NCBI GenBank assembly: GCA_028023455.1 | Contig: JAQFVV010012402.1 | Coordinates: 10,830,292 to 10,894,291 of the forward strand | Direction: 5' to 3' | DNA: 64,000 nt | From: Epiperipatus broadwayi | Taxonomy: Eukaryota > Onychophora > Udeonychophora > Euonychophora > Peripatidae | Part shown: positions 34,746 to 48,013 of the stretch, piece after piece | How the letters are laid out: each line of letters opens with the position of its first letter | Numbering within the stretch: position 1 is the first letter of the stretch | Notes under the pieces: generated by a model | What the model was told of the DNA's origin: nothing | The model's input: only the letters and a program-made list of their open reading frames with translations | Databases searched by the model: none | Position numbers and translations under genes: made by a program

Positions 34746-37700
34746 TTTTTGATGGCAAAAATAATTGGAACCCTACCAATGGTGGTCAGTGTTATCTGAC
34801 TTCATTTATCACTTGATTGTGTTAACAGTGGGTTTGGGACTCCTCTTAGAAACCAAAAATAGCAAAAAGTGCATTGTAAATTAGTACCAGATTTAAAAAT
34901 AGTTTACAGTTAACTAGTATTACCTATCCTTTTTCCATAAAATAATGAGCAGACACAAATAATTTGCTGGTAAAAATTGACTGACATTTATTAGACATAT
35001 AGTCCGCTATAAAATACAAATGATACTCTGTAGTTATTTGGTGAGTAATAATACACCAAATCTCATTGTTGGATAACATCAAATGTATTTAATGTCAAAT
35101 CAATCAATGTTGAGTTGTCTAGGTAATAGAAATTTTTTGTCATTGGATTTTACAAGAGCTGGTAATAGAAATCTTTGGAATAATAAAGTCTTCATAGTCT
35201 AAGATTGTAAAGCTTGTAAATTCCAGAATAAAAATCTTTATTTACAATTTAATTTTTACAGGGAGGAACATTGTTAAATTTATTTTAATAATTATATCTA
35301 TTATAAAGTTTTATTATAAATAATGCTTACATTTGTTTTTCCAATCATTATTACATTCCACTATTAATCTTATTATTTATTGGTTGAATAACTATTTTAC
35401 CATCTGAATGCTATTGCATTAAAGTTTTATTTCATGTTGTTTTTTTTCTTTTTATGTATTCATTAATTATCACTGAAGGTAGTTTTTTTTTTATTTTTAA
35501 TCTTCACATATACATAACAATTTAACTTCATTTACATATTTTTATACAATGACATTTATTTGTTAGTTTCCTTCCGATATATTTCCACTTCTAGTTCAAC
35601 AGCACCATATATTACAACTCATAGTCAATTTCTGTTTTATTTTGTTTATCCAATGGAACATTCATTCTTTTTAGTTTATAAATAATTACAAAGTATTAGT
35701 TTTTCATATTGATATAGTTTCATTTTCTTGTCTACATTTTTTGTTTTTACAACTTATTCATTGTTGATCTTGTTTTTATTATTATTAAAACATAAATTAT
35801 TTTTTAACAACTAAAATTATAACACATCATTCAAAATATGTTCACATGAATATTAATACAGAATGATTTTATTTTAAAAAATATATATCATGCATGTTAT
35901 TGCACTATTTAAAAATAACATTTATTAATCTTTCCAACATAGATGTGACGTTTGCTTCCATTATTAAAGCTCCCTATTTCATAAGAAATTTCTGATGTAG
36001 AAAAATGTTTCAAAAAACATTCTATGCTTACCCAATAAATACTTCTGTTAATTTCTTCTTGTTAAAAAATGCTTAGTACATAAGGGCCCAATGGCATTAC
36101 GTTTAGTTATATTTATGTTATGATAATCAAATTCATATAAAATATTTTTTTTAAGTTCTCCAATGAAGCCATTTTATTTTTCAGGTATCCAATCTAGCAC
36201 CAATATAATTAGTCACCTAATTATTAGTTAGTATATAAATATTTAGCTATTATTAAGTAGAAGACAATAGTCATATATTTTTCTAGATTGATGATTGTAA
36301 AACAAATTGCTATTGTAATACAATATAGTCTCACTATAATCATTAGTCTTTAAAATCTTTTTTTTTTCTTTTCTCATCAGTTCTGTTAAATATATATTTA
36401 GGTATCCTTCTTTTATATATATGTTTTTATTATTATTTTGATTTTATGTATTGAAAAATGCAAAGAAACATTGTTAAATAACAATAATACAATTGACTAA
36501 TTTCGTTTTATAAATATAAAACGATTATTGTTTTTCGTCCTACTTATTTAACTTTTTTTAAAAATCTGATCGCAAGTTCTTTTTTTTTTTAATTATTTAA
36601 ATATGATATCTTTTGATTAATATTAGCTTACTTTGAACAAATATTTATTATTCACGCAATCACACACATAATATATTTTTCAAAAATTAACTGTAACGTA
36701 TTTGCTAAAAGTTTGTAAATTTATAAAATAGTAAATAAAGGGTTAGATCTGTCGTATTATTTCACTTAAAAGAATTAGTAAAACTGGACATAAATACTGG
36801 TCAGCATGTTGGAACAATTTTCTAAAAGAAGGAAATAAGTTAAAGAATTGTGCACAAATTGATAGGCAAGCCAATTTTAATGTATTACCAAGAAAGTTGA
36901 ATTACATTAAAGCAATTAGATAAAAGATTAGAAGCAGGAGATATTTGGTTAGATCAAGGAAGAAATAAATGAAAGCAATGGAAAGAAAGAATTAGTAATA
37001 ATGATATCAAAAAGACATTAAAAGTATGGTCCATTAAAAGAAAACTTTCAAATGAACTTTCAAGGCTTTATTTGTGTGCAGAAATGAAAGATGACAAAAC
37101 TACATTGAAGTAATAAAACAATAAATTAAATACTGCAAATAATTATAGTAGAGTGTTATAATGTAATTGAAAAACAAAACTAAAATTGTATGTCACTCTC
37201 AAAATTATTAGCACCATTTGAAAATGACTAGGATCATTCTGATCCTAGAAGATAAAGGAGAAAGCAAATAAATAAATAAAAAATTAGAAAAAAAAGAGAA
37301 AAAAAAACAATTTCAATTATAGTGTGTGTTAAAGAATGAAAATGTTGTGTAAACCACAATCATACTGTCATTTTGATGTAGAGAGATGCTTTAATCTAAA
37401 TTATTGAAAGCAATAAGTTTAAAAAATGGAGAGGGAATAAAAGAAACAATATTGCTGATTAATTTGGCTATCAAAATTAATATTAGTAAATTAAATCAAA
37501 ATGATAAAATTTCATACATCTTTCAATTATATTAATTCTTTTGAGCATATATGTATGTATGTTTTCATGAATGCTGTTTTCTCTTTTATTTCAGGATTCT
37601 TTTACTTTCCTTTTTCACTTATGTTTTATACATATCAAGTGGATATATTGTGGGTCAAAACTATGATTATGTTCTCTTTCATGATCTGAGAACAGAGATT

Positions 37701-39987
37701 TATATTCCAGGCTATCTTTGGTGCACTTACACAAATATTTATAAAAAATGGAGAAACTAACTATATAAAAAAGTTGCCTTTAATAGAATAATCCAGTTGA
37801 TTAGAATATCACATTAAACTTTTTATTCACAAATTTAAAAAGAACCTGGATAATTCACATGCTAATACTTCACTGGTCAAGTCAGAGATTGGATACCACT
37901 TGAAGCATTATGTTATAGCCAAATGTGTCTATTCCTTACAATAGAATATATTTGAAAATAAATAATTCAAGATAATGGAAATAGAATAACATATAATTAT
38001 AAACAAAATCCTATCAACACAAGCTTTCAGACATTCACTAAATACTCAGTTTGATCCAATATTATATCAAGCTTTAAACATTATAAAAATTATGTCCAAA
38101 ACTTGCCAAAGTAAAAAATCAATTCACTTTTATATGTAAATGTAAATCTGAAAGAACTGTCTGTGCTTTAAGGCTTGGAATTAAATCTCAAATTCACTAT
38201 AAGAAATCAAAGAACAATACCTCAGAAAACAAGTGGATCTCTAAAAATTTCCAAATATTAAATTTATGTAAGAGTATTTGCTAAAACATAAACTTAATAA
38301 TGAATGCTTCCCAAGACTCTTAATCATTAAGAAAGTCATGTTTAAATTACAATAAATACAACAATTAATTTACTAAATTTATATTTTTGAGGTATATCTT
38401 TTTTTTTGCTTAAACAGTTATTGTGGATGATAACATTGGTATAAGTCTTTTGTCTGCAATGGATTACATTATGCCAATATAAAATATAATGAATGGATGG
38501 TATAATAAAAGACCTTCTGGAAACACTTAAATTATTATATCAGATATCTTATTATATAACCACATCATATTTTCATCAAAAGTTTTTTAAAAAAAGATGA
38601 TTAATTGGGGGTGGGGAAATTTTAATTCTAGTATATGTAAGCATATAGCCAAGTTGACAATGTTGAACAGCAAGACAGCCAATACATTCTTTCACAGCCT
38701 GGTTTTGTGGAGAACTTAATAAAATTTGATGTATTGCCATCTTGAAAGCTTCATTCTTAGGCTAATCTTTTATATCACCTGAGTAATAAACTAACATTAA
38801 AAAAGAGAAATTTAGAAATAAAAATAATAATAAAGAGAAAATATGTATTGTGTCAGGAGAAAAAGAGCATTTTACTATATATATTGGAATCCTTTAAAAA
38901 TCATTCACTTTTATAAGAGATGCAGCCAGTAATAATTACTTGACTTATATATGTAATCCACCCAGAGAGTTTATAATATATAAATTTTATTCTGTTTTGC
39001 CAAATACAAAGTAGTCAACATTACAATTAAAAAATAGATAACTGTTAATCGTAAATGTTATATAGGTTTAAAAAACATGAAATTCACATAAAAATAATCA
39101 TAAAATTCATAACTTATTGTTTAAATGAAATAGAAAGGGGAAGGACTGCCAATCACTGCAATAGTATTAAGTCTACCAAATATAAATAGCTAAAACTTGG
39201 AACAAATATTGTAATGGTAAATCATATCAAAATATGATAAGATTTATTTAAGAAATCTAATAAAGCAAACTGAATTGCGGATAAAATTTAATGTGAAGCT
39301 AATTAAAAAAAACAATCAGTAATATATTAATATTTATCTAAAAGTTAATGATGTAGGCATTTTACTTGTATGATATATTTGAACTATTTTCAATATCTAA
39401 TTTAATTATTGAGTATAAGTATATTTATTTGTATATTTTTAAATACATTTGTCTGTTAACAATAACATACAGGTTAATACAGAATACAATGTTTCAAGAG
39501 GTAGAAGAGAGAAGTTGAATATAATAGAATACAATAATAGATTATTTTAGGTATCCAGAAGATCTTTTGATGACACATGAAAATTGACAAATAATACATT
39601 AAATAAACAAGGTTGTAAATATCGCTGATCAAAATTAAAATAAATACTCTAAGTCCTGACAAAACAGAAAACCATAATAAAAAGAAAATAGAAACCCCAC
39701 AAACTTGCAAACAGCAACAAAGGAAATTAATGAAAGTGAGAATGCTTTAGCTGAATAATTAAAAAATGCTTTCAGAAATATACTTATACAATAATTGAAA
39801 ACTGAAATATTCTACTCTATCATCAGAATTGATGCTAAAAAAAATCATTAGTAAAGTAGCTAATATCTTTTACCATTAATCAAATGATATTTGTGTATTA
39901 GCAAATAAAAGTATATTTAAACACTCCTTATATTAAAAAAAGAAATGATTTTTCTAAATAAAATTTAATGATAGACCAGATCAGTTC
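34746..39987. other. AT-rich non-coding stretch
   Basis: No gene recognised in over 5 kb. The plus strand at 36760-37110 is purine-rich and may be a coding-derived relic (HKYWSACWNNFLKEGNKLKN is readable), but I cannot name it. Open frames at 37501-37760 and 39474-39710 look like chance. Confidence 0.4.
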
Positions 39988-40110
39988 ATAGTTAGTTTCA
40001 ATCCATATATATATATATATATATATATAATCCCTATTTTCTCTGATTCGATAGTTAGTTTCAATCCATATATATATATATATATATATATAATCCCTAT
40101 TTTCTCTGAT
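39988..40110. repeat. Tandem duplication of 63 bp with internal TA run
   Basis: ATAGTTAGTTTCAATCC, a TA run, then AATCCCTATTTTCTCTGAT occurs twice in direct order, starting at 39988 and 40051. The two copies are almost identical, so the event is recent. Confidence 0.85.
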
Positions 40111-41410
40111 GTCTATATGGTGAATGGATGTTTGCTAATGTTTGTCTGCAAGGTTGACACATGATCCATGTGGATGCTTGTCTGTAAGGTTGTCATGTGT
40201 CACAACCAATTAGAAAAAACTATTATGTAGATCCATATTTTATACAAATGTTTATAAACCATCATAATGCTGTCAAATTTACATATCAAATAAACAGGTA
40301 ATGACAGCCTTTCAGGCTGGTTACATTTTTAAAAATTAATTTAAAAATATTAAAATATTAAAATCTTATAATTAATTTACCAATTTTTTAATTATGAATT
40401 TTTTATATTTATTTTTACAATATTAAAATCTTTTGTTTAATTTACATTAAATCTTAAAAAAAATTGTTAAAGCAACCAATTTAAAAAATATTTACAAATA
40501 TTATATTTAATAATCTGTAATTTTTATTATGAAGAATTCAATGCAAAGGAAATAATACTGTCAAATTTGCATATCAAAATAATGGCCTTGCAAAAGACTG
40601 GCTACATCTGGTTATTATAATAATTTCCAAAGTACTTAAAGAAAATTGTATAATATTATTCCTGTGATTTAAAATCTTTTGTTTGGCATTCTCTCATCAG
40701 CTTGATATAATAAAATAATAGAGTGATTTATTGTCTCAGACGTTTATAAGATATTTGAGCACTGGAAGTAACTGCTATAAGTGAGATCCATTGATTTTAG
40801 CTTCAGAGTACATGACTTTATGGCTGTACTAAGTCACACGTGATATAACTAGAAATAATGATATTACATTGCAAAACTAGAAGACTAAAAAATACATCAA
40901 CTAGATAATGCTTTAACCTTTTACTTTCTAATCTTGCTGCAATTCTTTAAAAGTAAACTTTTTGAGATATTCATTATTTTTAGTGAAGCTTTATATTTTC
41001 ATGTACATATATATTTTAAAACTCCGATATGAAATCAATTTTAGATTTGATATTTATTTGAAAAGTCTACACTCATTTGGTGATATTAAGATTTCTTTGA
41101 TAATGCTTATTTCTGTTAACGTTGGCATAAACTTCAGATTAATATCTCTTCACAAATTCAGTCTTAAAAGAATAATATCAAATGATTTTGAGAATAAATC
41201 TCAAAAATCTATTAATAACAAAATTAACTATTCCCAGATAGCACCACAATTATTTTTCATTGCAAGAGCTAAGCTAAAACAAATGCTTAATAAGAATGTT
41301 ATCTGTATGTTTAAAATTGTTTAACCTAAAAACCATTTTCCAAAAGTGCTCAGCCCATTAAATTGCAGAGTATTACTTGCTTTTACAAACTTCATTATCT
41401 GTGCACAAAG

Positions 41411-41445
<35 letters not shown>

Positions 41446-41816
41446 GTTATAGATCACATGCTAATGAAATAAATACTTAATTTAATATAAAAAGCATTAT
41501 AAAGTTTAATGTATCATAACTTGTCTTCTAATCTCAAATAAAATTTAAAATAAGAGAAACTGAATTATTTGTAAAACCAAAATGAGAATTACATCAGATG
41601 AGTTACAAATCTTATATCAAATTTGAAAATCCTTATTACAGCAATGCACCATTATAGTATGAACTATTTTATATGCAAAGGACTTATTGAGAATATTCTA
41701 CTTTGCAATATTTAGAAAAAGTTTTTACCAATGAAACTGGAAATATAATTACAGTTCCTAAGAACAGAAATATATTATCCCAAATAATATTCTAAGAGAA
41801 ATAACAATCCAAAGTT
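40111..41816. other. AT-rich non-coding stretch
   Basis: Two related segments (about 40264-40330 and 40551-40610, sharing CTGTCAAATTTNCATATCAAA) form a diverged direct repeat. A CA/TA microsatellite lies at about 41409-41445. The frame at 40962-41324 (120 codons, plus) has no known motif. Confidence 0.45.
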
Positions 41817-41869
41817 AAAACAGGCAAAACTCACTCTCTCTCTCTCTCTCTCTCTCTTTTATATATATA

Positions 41870-41948
<79 letters not shown>

Positions 41949-42205
41949 CCACACACAGCAAGCTAGAGTAATCGATAGATGTCAGAAGGCTTGTGCATTA
42001 AAATCCCCATCTAGTGCCTACCCATCCAATATCCCCAGACTAGTTTCAGGCTTATGGCCTTCATCAGTGAGGAGCCTTGGATCTGAGATCTTAGGATCTA
42101 ATGCAACCCTTCAGCAACCACCTTTTATCTCCATTTAACTACAAAACTATTGATTACTCTAGCATGCTGTGTGTGGCAATATATATAGTGAGTTTTGCCT
42201 GTTTT
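41817..42205. repeat. Hammerhead-bearing fold-back element, copy 2
   Basis: Ends AAAACAGGCAAAACTC and its reverse complement match copy 1. In the left arm, the short sequence between terminus and body has grown into a TC run followed by a long TA run (41833-41946). The left arm carries an intact HHR motif on the minus strand. The right arm, unlike copies 1 and 3, has a different filler (AACCACCTTTTATCTCC) in place of a second ribozyme. The conserved tail (CAAGCATAAGAGGAGG, ATGTGATGTTTATTGG) follows to about 42270. Confidence 0.75.
42032..42073 (-). ncRNA. Hammerhead ribozyme motif, best-preserved fold-back copy
   Basis: Minus strand: TCCTCA - CTGATGA - AGGC/CATAA/GCCT (4-bp stem II) - GAAAC - TA - GTC - TGGGGA. 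Stem I pairs all six positions (one G-T). All core residues are canonical and stem II abuts the core, unlike copy 1. Helix III is ACTAGT, either 2 bp with a 2-base loop or a 6-bp intermolecular helix in a dimer. Predicted cut is after the C of GTC (plus-strand bond 42037/42038). The whole motif is 42 bases. Confidence 0.72.
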
Positions 42206-44938
42206 AACAACAGTTACACACAAGCATAAGAGGAGGTGGTCATGTGATGTTTATTGGCTTAAATCCAAAGTTAAGTTATACTCCAATAAATCAATTTTTT
42301 TATTGATTATATTTTATTAGTAACACTTGTATTCATCACAAATTAATACCAGGCACACACCTATCTATACACCTATCTGTTTGTAAGAAATATCAATTGA
42401 TGTTACAGTCATGAACTATTAGGTTTCTGAAAAGAAAATTCATAGTATTTTTTGACTTTAAACTCAGAGAAAAATGTAAACCTACATACAACGCAGACAT
42501 ATAAATTGTTGAGCATGACAATAATAATTGCAATGAGAATATTAAGAACTTGCTATGCATATTTTTTTCAGTGAAAAATATAATGGTCTTCAATTATTAG
42601 TAATATGAATAGGTAAAGTTATCATATCTTATGAAATAGTTACAATAGTATATGTGTGCTCCTCAACAATATTCTTAGGTTTGTCTACTTATTCTCCATT
42701 CTACTAAGAATCAGTATTTTAAACAATTTTGAATTTCTGTTAAAAATAATCCAAAATATATCTTTTTATTTATGCTAACATGTCAAATAATTAACATTTT
42801 TTAAAAATAAAATCATCTATTATACTGCTATCAACAAATATATCAACTCCTACATTTAAAAAAGTTGTTGTTGTTAACTGATTTGGGATAAGAAAACTAT
42901 TGCCATCTTAATTAGAAAAATGCAATCACATGCTAAATTAAATAGCTTGTCATTATATTTTATTCCAATATATCAATTGCAAAAATCATTAGCTATATTA
43001 ATTACGTTCCTAAACTATTTCCAAAAATATTTTTAATAGGATCATTTAACAATATTTCATCATCTCTACATAGTGAATTCTATTCACAATAAATTTCATA
43101 TCCAAACTTGTTAAAATCATTATTTATTTGTTAGCAACATTAAATATTAGATTTCCTATTTATTGAACTACTCATGACTTCGTAAGATGCCACTAAACTA
43201 GTGCAAATATTTCTCATATTGTTGAAGAACTCAGATGTTGATTTCTAGAAACAAAATATTCAACTTTTTGATAAAAATTAATCTTAATGACCTTTCAATC
43301 AATATTTCTCTATTAACTAGAAAGAATTCCCACCTTAAGATCTCAAGTATACATGGATGAAACAATGAATCTATTAACCATTTTAAGTTTTAATGCACAG
43401 GGTTAAAAATATATAGGTATATTATCATTATTATCATATTCCTAAATGCATTCTTTAAATGCATTTATTAATAATGTAGACGATTCTTTTCATAATGATT
43501 ATTCTTTATCCTGTAATTTGCAACTTGATATTTTGTTTCTTAATCCCATGTTTCACAAGATCCAATATATTTTAAAAATAAAATTAATGAAATTAAATTT
43601 AAAGTTCAGACCCTGAGACTACTTGATATTTACTCAGCCACATGGAAATTTCTCTCATTACCTACAAAGTTGGTCGATTTATTTATCTAATGTATATTTG
43701 TGTGTTACTGCTAACAAGGTTATTTATATTTGAAAATTTTTAATAAACTTTAAAATTTTCTAAATCATCAACATTTATTGACAGATGATGGAAATGGTCC
43801 AACATATTATCATACTGGCTTATTTTTTTTCACAAACGATAAAACTTGTAAATACTTTTTGTTTCTCATATATATATATATATGAAAATTGGTGATAACA
43901 AAAATGTTATGATTTTGTGTTGACTTTTTTTTTAAACTGAATTATTTCTTTCATGCAACTTGATACTGTATTTTATGTACAAAACCCACAAATTATCTAT
44001 GTAAATTATAATATCACAAGTGCAAATTTTTTTATATAACATATGTGTAAGATTTTTAGGTAAGTGTACATTGTACTTTATATTTAGTTAAAATAGTTTT
44101 GTTTATAGTTAATTACGATTAATAATATAGTCATTTTTAAACACCCAAACATATATGCGTGTGTGCGTGCGCACGCGCCTTTTAATTTTAATAATCAGCA
44201 TTTAAAATAAATTTATTTTAATAATTTTAAAGTTTGGATATTTAAAAGTATCTAAATCTAATGTTGATAACAAAGCATCTTATGAATAAAATTTAAATTG
44301 AAATTTCCCCTGAGTTACCTTTTTACAAGAATGCAATTCCTGTACTCTTTTTTTTATACACATGTAAAAAATAAATTTAATTTAATAAAACTAGATTAAA
44401 CCTTATGGAAATATATTCAGCTTTTTTCATTTGCCATCACAAATCCTTAGAGATGATGGACTACAATGTTTTCACAAAAAAGAAAAACAGAGTTTATATA
44501 TATGTATATAAAAATCTGGTTTTTAAATTTTTATAAATATTTATCACGGTCTAATATTTACAGTATTAAAACAAATAGCTTATTTTCTATAATATATTGT
44601 GAGAGAAATATTGTGTGTATTTGAACCTGTGAATATAAGCAGAAGTTTATGTATATATATAATAGTTTTGGGGTTAAATCGTTCGTTTTGATTAATTCTC
44701 AATGCTTCAACGAAATAGTATCTGCCATTGTCAAGGTGTTAGATCTCAAATAGTAATGAGATTGTGTGTGAAGTAAAGAATAAAAGTGAGTGTGAGATAG
44801 TTGAGCATTCAGAATATGTGAATTAATATAATATTCATTTTCTTCAGTTTCATTATTGTTTTCAAGTTTATATTAGAAGAGATAAAATAAGTGCTCTCCA
44901 TAAGGTGGAATAGGTTGTGCTTCATCAGCTCTATTTAA
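42206..44938. other. AT-rich non-coding stretch
   Basis: After the fold-back tail (to ~42270) nothing is recognised. A TA run lies at about 43868-43883, and a short GT/GC-repeat patch (GTGTGTGCGTGCGCACGCGC) at about 44158-44178 stands out in AT-rich surroundings. Confidence 0.45.
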
Positions 44939-44953
44939 TTAAACTAGTTGGTC

Positions 44954-44993
<40 letters not shown>

Positions 44994-45042
44994 CTATATA
45001 TTTATATTAAACTAGTTGGTCTTTTTAATATATATATATATT
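44939..45042. repeat. Tandem duplication of 68 bp with TA run
   Basis: TTAAACTAGTTGGTCTTTTT followed by a TA run occurs at 44939 and again at 45007. Confidence 0.8.
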
Positions 45043-46402
45043 GTACCGGATGAAAGATTTTGGTTTTGCACATACTGACAAGAAGGGCGTCACTAGTCTG
45101 AAAATCATAACTAGACATTTATTTTAAGGGTGGACAGGATATACGAATCTGAATGCACCAGAGTAGTTCAACTACACAAATGAGATCTTATGTTTTGTGC
45201 CGATGGTTGGAAAGATAGCAACAGAAAACAAAATCAACTAAGTAAAAATGAATAAATATTTTTATTAGTTGTATGATTAAATAAACATAAATCTAGATAA
45301 CAAATTTTAAAATCCATTCTAAACATACTACTCGTATGCTCGTCAAAAAAAAACTATAAAATATGTTATATGCCTTAGAGAGTGATTTCCTGTGCATAAA
45401 ACAGTGCAAAATACAGACAGTAGCTAAAGTATTAGTAAGTATTCAGTGATCTCTCAGAAAAAAGGGGTTTAGCTTCTTGCTTATAACCCATAGTTGAGAA
45501 AAGAATGAATCTCTGTATTTGAGATTTCTGAGAACTTATGTCAAAACAGAAGAAATGCAAGGTAGCTTCCAAAACATTAGCATAAAAAAGAGCATTGAAA
45601 GTTATTACTTTCAATCAATTCACTTCCCTCTGTGTGAGAAAGGCTAGAAGCTCACAATCTACCTATTGAGAGGGTTAAAATGATCATACGTGCCCCTAAT
45701 AAACGAATTGGAAGTTTGAAGGAATAAAACTAAAGACTATTATATTTCATAATAGTCTATTATAAATAATTATAGTTTTTCAGCATAAGTACTAATAACA
45801 AAATGGGTCATGAGCCAGAAGGTAATTAAAATAGTCTGTAATATCCAGACTGCTCTCTATAACAAAAGGAATGTGAGATTACAAATAAAACTATTTTACA
45901 TTACTTACTAAGACCTGTATGGAACATATAGCACTGGTTTGAAACTAGCACTCATTTAAAAGAAAAATATCAATGCACAGAAACCGACTTACACAAAATA
46001 AAATAAAAATTTGAAACACATGTATATTTAAAAAAAAAGACAACAAATCTAAGACAATAAAATCATTTAAATTGTAGAATGTAAGGTACCTTAATAAAAG
46101 ATAAACACTAATGCATTAGGCTTGTTGAGTGTGGTCCATTGATCTGGATTCGCTGATGGTAGGCTTGGGCGAGTCAGTTAGTGGTTTCTTTGAAATTGGT
46201 TCTTATGGCATTATAGGCAGTTAATGGAGACACAGGGAGCATGAACCTGTCCTGGCGAAAAGCTTAGCAAATCATGATATGAGAAAACATCTTCATGATA
46301 AGTTTAGTGTTCATTCTTAGTGAATAATAATTGCAGTATTAGCTTTCTATCAGAATATGCAGGAATCATTCTTGCAGAATTTTTGCACGAATAGTTTGTG
46401 TA
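45043..46402. other. Unrecognised, less AT-rich stretch
   Basis: Starting with GTACCGGATGAAAGATTTTG, about 1.5 kb (to roughly 46600, around the minisatellite) is more mixed in base composition than its flanks. No protein domain or terminal repeat was found. It could be an unknown non-autonomous element or unique sequence. Confidence 0.3.
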
Positions 46403-46494
46403 AGTATCTCTCAGAGTTTGTGCAAGTATTTCCCAGAGTTGGTGCAACTATATCTCAGAGTTGGTATAAATATCTCTCAGAATTGGTGCAACTA
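46403..46494. repeat. Minisatellite, four units of 22 bp
   Basis: Units begin at 46403, 46425, 46447 and 46469 with consensus ANTATNTCNCAGAGTTGGTGCA. They differ at a few positions each. Confidence 0.85.
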
Positions 46495-47573
46495 TATTAC
46501 AATAGTCTGATTAAGCCTTTTATAGCTGAATCTCTTATATCTGAACCAATTACAAATTTATTTATTTTTAATTAAAATTTACAAAATTTTTCATCTAGCT
46601 AACAATAGCTGTCTAAAGAAAATAAATTGCCTTTTACAGATCTAGGGATTAACAAATGAAAAATTATTTTCTTTTTCTTTTCTTTCTTTTTAATTAATTA
46701 TTGTTATCGATCTAAATCCTAAATCTGAAAAGCAATTTATTTATACAATTTACTTTTACATACATTTAAAAAAAAAAAAAAAGTAATCTTAGTCTCTTTT
46801 TTTTTTTTTCAAAAGTAAAAACTAAATATAGCTGTGGTATTAAAATATAATTCCCACGTACATATATATATATATATATATTTGTACAAACATAAAAAAT
46901 AAAAAAAAACAGCAAAACTTTTAATCAAGTTTTACAAACAACCGAACTTATAAAAATTTATTTTCTTCACCTCTATAAAACTTCAACTTTGTAATGATGT
47001 TTTAAGCATCCATTACAATATATTGCCATTTTTATTGATTAAAGCAGGTTGCCTTGACAATGGATTGAAATTGTTGGTTGTTATTGATATTGGTAGGGTA
47101 AAAATATCTTTAATCTAGATAGATTTTAATTCCAGATAAAAGTTTTAAATATATTAATGTATTGCTTCAAATTTGATGTAACTAATGAGGATTGATTGGA
47201 TCGTAAAACGGATTCTAGAGTTTGATTTCTTATTTATATCTTTCAATAAATTACAAATAAAAGGTATAATAAAATATAATAAATACACTTACAATACATA
47301 AATATCTAATTAAAATATATATTTATGTGAATACTTAAGTATGTAAATAATATATTTAATGATTGCCTAAGGTATGTGATTATGGCCATTTAGTTACAGT
47401 TATAAGATGGATTATTTCCATCATCTAATAGTGAATATTAAATGACTTTTAAAAAATTTAACCTTATTTAAATTTTCCAATTTCGTTCGACTGTTAGTAA
47501 TAGTACACGGCATATTAAACCATTAAATATTACATGACCCCCATTCCTTATATTTGCACAAGCTGTTTATAGA
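46495..47573. other. AT-rich non-coding stretch
   Basis: Nothing recognised apart from A/T homopolymers near 46770 and 46800 and a TA run near 46862. Confidence 0.5.
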
Positions 47574-47680
47574 GAGGCAAAACTCTTCTTACAGTAGAAT
47601 CATTTATTGCAAGCCAGAGTAATCAATGGATGCAGAAAGGCTTGTGATAAAATCCCTATCTAGTGCCTCCTTATCCAATA

Positions 47681-47722
47681 TTCCCAGACTAGTTTCTAGC
47701 TTGTGGCTTTCATCAGTGAAGA
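47681..47722 (-). ncRNA. Hammerhead ribozyme motif (copy 3, left arm)
   Basis: Minus strand: TCTTCA - CTGATGA - A - AGC/CACAA/GCT - A - GAAAC - TA - GTC - TGGGAA. The core is intact. Stem II has a compensated change relative to copy 1 (G-C pair replaced by A-T). Stem I is weaker (two G-T pairs and a C-A mismatch). Confidence 0.58.
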
Positions 47723-47854
47723 GCCTTGGATTGAAAACCTTATTGTTTTCATTTTGGACTCAAAGCTTTATAGTTAGCTAATGAGATAAAAGGTGGCTGC
47801 TAGAAGGTTGCATTAGATCCTAAGATCTAGATGCAGTGCTCTCAGATCCAAGAC

Positions 47855-47896
47855 TCCTCAGTGATGAAAGTCACAAGCTAGAAATTAGTCTGGGAT
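47855..47896 (+). ncRNA. Degenerate hammerhead motif (copy 3, right arm)
   Basis: TCCTCA - GTGATGA - stem II AGT/CACAA/GCT - GAAAT - TA - GTC - TGGGAT. The core C3 is replaced by G, and helix III is weakened to ATTAGT, so it is probably inactive. Confidence 0.5.
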
Positions 47897-48013
47897 ATTG
47901 GATGAGTAGTCACTAGAAAGCATTTTATGCACAAACCTTCCTGCATCCATTGATAACTCTGGCTTGCACTGAGCAGTGCTACTGTATGGAGAGTTTTGCC
48001 CCTGGGTGAGTAC

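Larger units (their letters stand above)
47574..48003. repeat. Hammerhead-bearing fold-back element, copy 3
   Basis: Ends GAGGCAAAACTC and GAGTTTTGCC. The arms carry GCAAGCCAGAGTAATCAATG on the left and its near reverse complement on the right. This is the most complete centre: a ~110-base unpaired middle between the two HHR units (47730-47830). The left-arm unit has an intact core, the right-arm unit a damaged one. Confidence 0.72.

Noticed and set aside
40962-41324. 120-codon plus-strand frame
   Set aside because: No domain, start context or codon pattern distinguishes it from chance in AT-rich DNA.
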